Of a stretch of DNA of 64,000 nt, positions 62,689 through 64,000 are shown piece by piece. Both the position numbers and the translations under genes were made by a program. The first letter of the stretch is position 1, and each line of letters opens with the position of its first letter. The notes below the pieces were generated by a model that had not been told where the DNA came from, did not search any database, and was given only the letters and a program-made list of their open reading frames with translations. Source of the stretch: Vibrio chagasii (GTDB lineage Bacteria > Pseudomonadota > Gammaproteobacteria > Enterobacterales > Vibrionaceae); assembly GCF_024347355.1 (NCBI RefSeq), contig NZ_AP025465.1, positions 1,364,001-1,428,000 on the forward strand. Direction: 5' to 3'.

Positions 62689-64000
62689 CTATGGAAGATT
62701 ATAGGTTTTGCCGGCTGCTGGTGATTGGTGCCAATTCTCATCTGTGACACCCCCTGATTCAGCCCAAGCTTGGAACTCTGGATAAGCGTCAACGATATCA
62801 ATGTATTCAAGTGGCCACTCCCAATCTTCCATTATTAGTAGCGCCCACGGAAGGTATGTTGCAGTTTTAAAGTAGTTGTTTGAACCATTTAAGCTGGCAT
62901 CGACACCAATACCATACAAGCTTGTATCAAATTGCTCGGTAGGTGCTTGTCCTGAGAGGTGAACCTCCCAAGTTCTGCCTGGATGGAATGGGAGCCCTTC
63001 GCCGTGATAAGTGTTTGGTGTCGCAAATATGAATGGGTCGTACGGCATGCCGGTAATTGACGAGCGATCAGAGCCTTCGGTAAAATAGACCTCTAAGGTA
63101 AAGCTAAACAAAGAGGCACTCGTATCACAGCCCGTTTCGGTTCTAAAGAAAGTACAGCCGCTACTATTGTTTGCGTGCACACTCATGTCTTCACCGATGA
63201 TAAATATTGCTTCATCGGATATGCTTTCTAAGCCGTTAGAGGGTTGTTCAACACCATCAAACTTCAACGTAGTCAACGTTGATTCAATGCTGCTTCGTGT
63301 GATGCCTGGCAGTCGAATAGCAAAGCCATTTTGATACGTTGCCCCATAGGACATCAGCTTCCCTGAAATTTTTATAATTTCAACATGAGTGGCCAATGTG
63401 GTTTCCGTAATTTGGAGATCAACTATGACGTCGTTCATGTCATAATCTGCCGTGTACGGCCAGTTGTCCTCAAAGGCGACGGAAGCATAGTCGTCAGCAC
63501 TTGGGAAATACTCAACGGCGTAGCCATTTGCAGTGATGGTAATGGGGTGGTCTTCTACCTCACCAGACGTTGAACCACCGTTGTAGCTAAGCCCTGTTTG
63601 CTGACTGAAACGAAAACGGCTCCAGCTTGTCCCTGCTGTAGCAGACTGAGAGACGATGAATGGTAGAGAGTTGCTACCAGCATTGAGCAGCGTGTCAGTG
63701 AAGACTTGCTCTCCCGCATCCTCAAAGTCACCGTCTCGGTTCCAATCAAACCAAGCAGATAAGTAACCAGATGAGGACGCCGTTACCTCAATAACTGAAC
63801 TTAATCCAGGATCTAGGGCTGCGACGAAACCAATGCCATCTTCATCGGCTGTACCAACGGCATTATCGTCTGTAAGAGCCCCAGAATCACCATCAGGAGA
63901 GATGCTACCCAGATAAGTCACACCATCTATGTCATGTCGGGGACCATTTGACGCCAACGTAGTACTGTAAGTGTCAGGGGCATCACCAAAATCAATGTTA
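62689..64000 (-). CDS. LruC-domain surface protein (5' end outside window)
   Basis: The frame is open to the window edge, so the N-terminus is missing; about 437 residues are seen. The visible start holds DFGDAPDTY and calcium-loop-type WFDWNRDGDFEDAGEQV, followed by the GEVEDH box typical of large secreted Vibrio proteins. The LruC domain comes next, with EDNWPYTADYDMNDVIVDL, then GFAIRLPGI, and PWALLIMEDWEWPLEYIDI near the end. It is probably exported and surface bound. The lipoprotein gene follows after 12 bp. Confidence 0.82.
   Translation of the reverse strand, partial: NIDFGDAPDTYSTTLASNGPRHDIDGVTYLGSISPDGDSGALTDDNAVGTADEDGIGFVAALDPGLSSVIEVTASSSGYLSAWFDWNRDGDFEDAGEQVFTDTLLNAGSNSLPFIVSQSATAGTSWSRFRFSQQTGLSYNGGSTSGEVEDHPITITANGYAVEYFPSADDYASVAFEDNWPYTADYDMNDVIVDLQITETTLATHVEIIKISGKLMSYGATYQNGFAIRLPGITRSSIESTLTTLKFDGVEQPSNGLESISDEAIFIIGEDMSVHANNSSGCTFFRTETGCDTSASLFSFTLEVYFTEGSDRSSITGMPYDPFIFATPNTYHGEGLPFHPGRTWEVHLSGQAPTEQFDTSLYGIGVDASLNGSNNYFKTATYLPWALLIMEDWEWPLEYIDIVDAYPEFQAWAESGGVTDENWHQSPAAGKTYNLP

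Overview
The window looks like a chromosomal segment of a marine Vibrio (Vibrionaceae). It has a Vibrio-type hrpA end, pheS-pheT, a proteorhodopsin/beta-carotene/retinal cluster, a DUF3360-type membrane protein, many chemoreceptors and several IS elements. No rRNA, tRNA or CRISPR array was recognised. Everything here was read from sequence; no database search was possible, so family names rest on recognised motifs.

Layout. 1-3.2 kb: 3' end of hrpA, a small outer-membrane barrel gene, and two minus-strand genes that overlap in different frames and resemble phage-type replication initiator/loader proteins (a DnaT-like domain protein and a lambda-P-like protein). 3.4-9.1 kb: a tetR - RND exporter - LolA-like - beta-barrel operon with four copies (three good, one degenerate) of a 13-bp operator, probably a lipid export line from inner to outer membrane. 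9.2-12.9 kb: pheS-pheT. 12.9-14.4 kb: an IS4-family element inserted exactly in the pheT terminator hairpin, with a 13-bp target duplication. 14.6-18.2 kb: a tightly packed minus-strand operon encoding a patatin-like phospholipase with a GAF-like C-terminus, a 67-residue protein, a HipA-like kinase and an unknown protein. This is the best candidate in the window for an undescribed (possibly defence) system. 18.4-20 kb: an exported alpha/beta hydrolase and a GNAT acetyltransferase.

20.2-27.7 kb: idi, then proteorhodopsin-crtE-crtI-crtB-crtY-blh, a complete route from IPP/DMAPP to beta-carotene to retinal plus the light-driven proton pump that uses it. A terminator-like hairpin after the rhodopsin gene would let the opsin be made in excess of the biosynthetic enzymes.

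27.7-41 kb: accessory genes with many small or decayed pieces: an ABM-domain gene whose frame is broken in an A10 tract, an orphan attenuator with a Thr-rich leader peptide, two chemoreceptor/LysR genes, small orphan ORFs, an AraC-SIS pair, a YunG-like gene, a DUF3360 permease-like gene, a divergent YciI/HxlR pair and a HisC-like aminotransferase.

41-50 kb: a rearranged, IS-rich stretch. A segment carrying a patatin gene and a GH114 glycosidase gene is present twice, about 5.0 kb apart. Each copy has lost a different part of the patatin gene. An IS903-type element occurs twice in opposite orientation, and both copies carry the same 19-bp duplication that breaks the transposase frame. One copy truncates the first GH114 gene and the other splits a secreted protein gene.

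50-64 kb: an exported FG-GAP-like protein, a hybrid histidine kinase with a His-rich periplasmic loop, an ArsC-like protein, a divergent Lrp/PLP-enzyme pair, an FAD amine oxidase with paired operators, an exported HEVIH zinc protease, a soluble chemoreceptor with a zinc-binding CZB domain, a lipoprotein and a LruC-domain surface protein that runs off the window.
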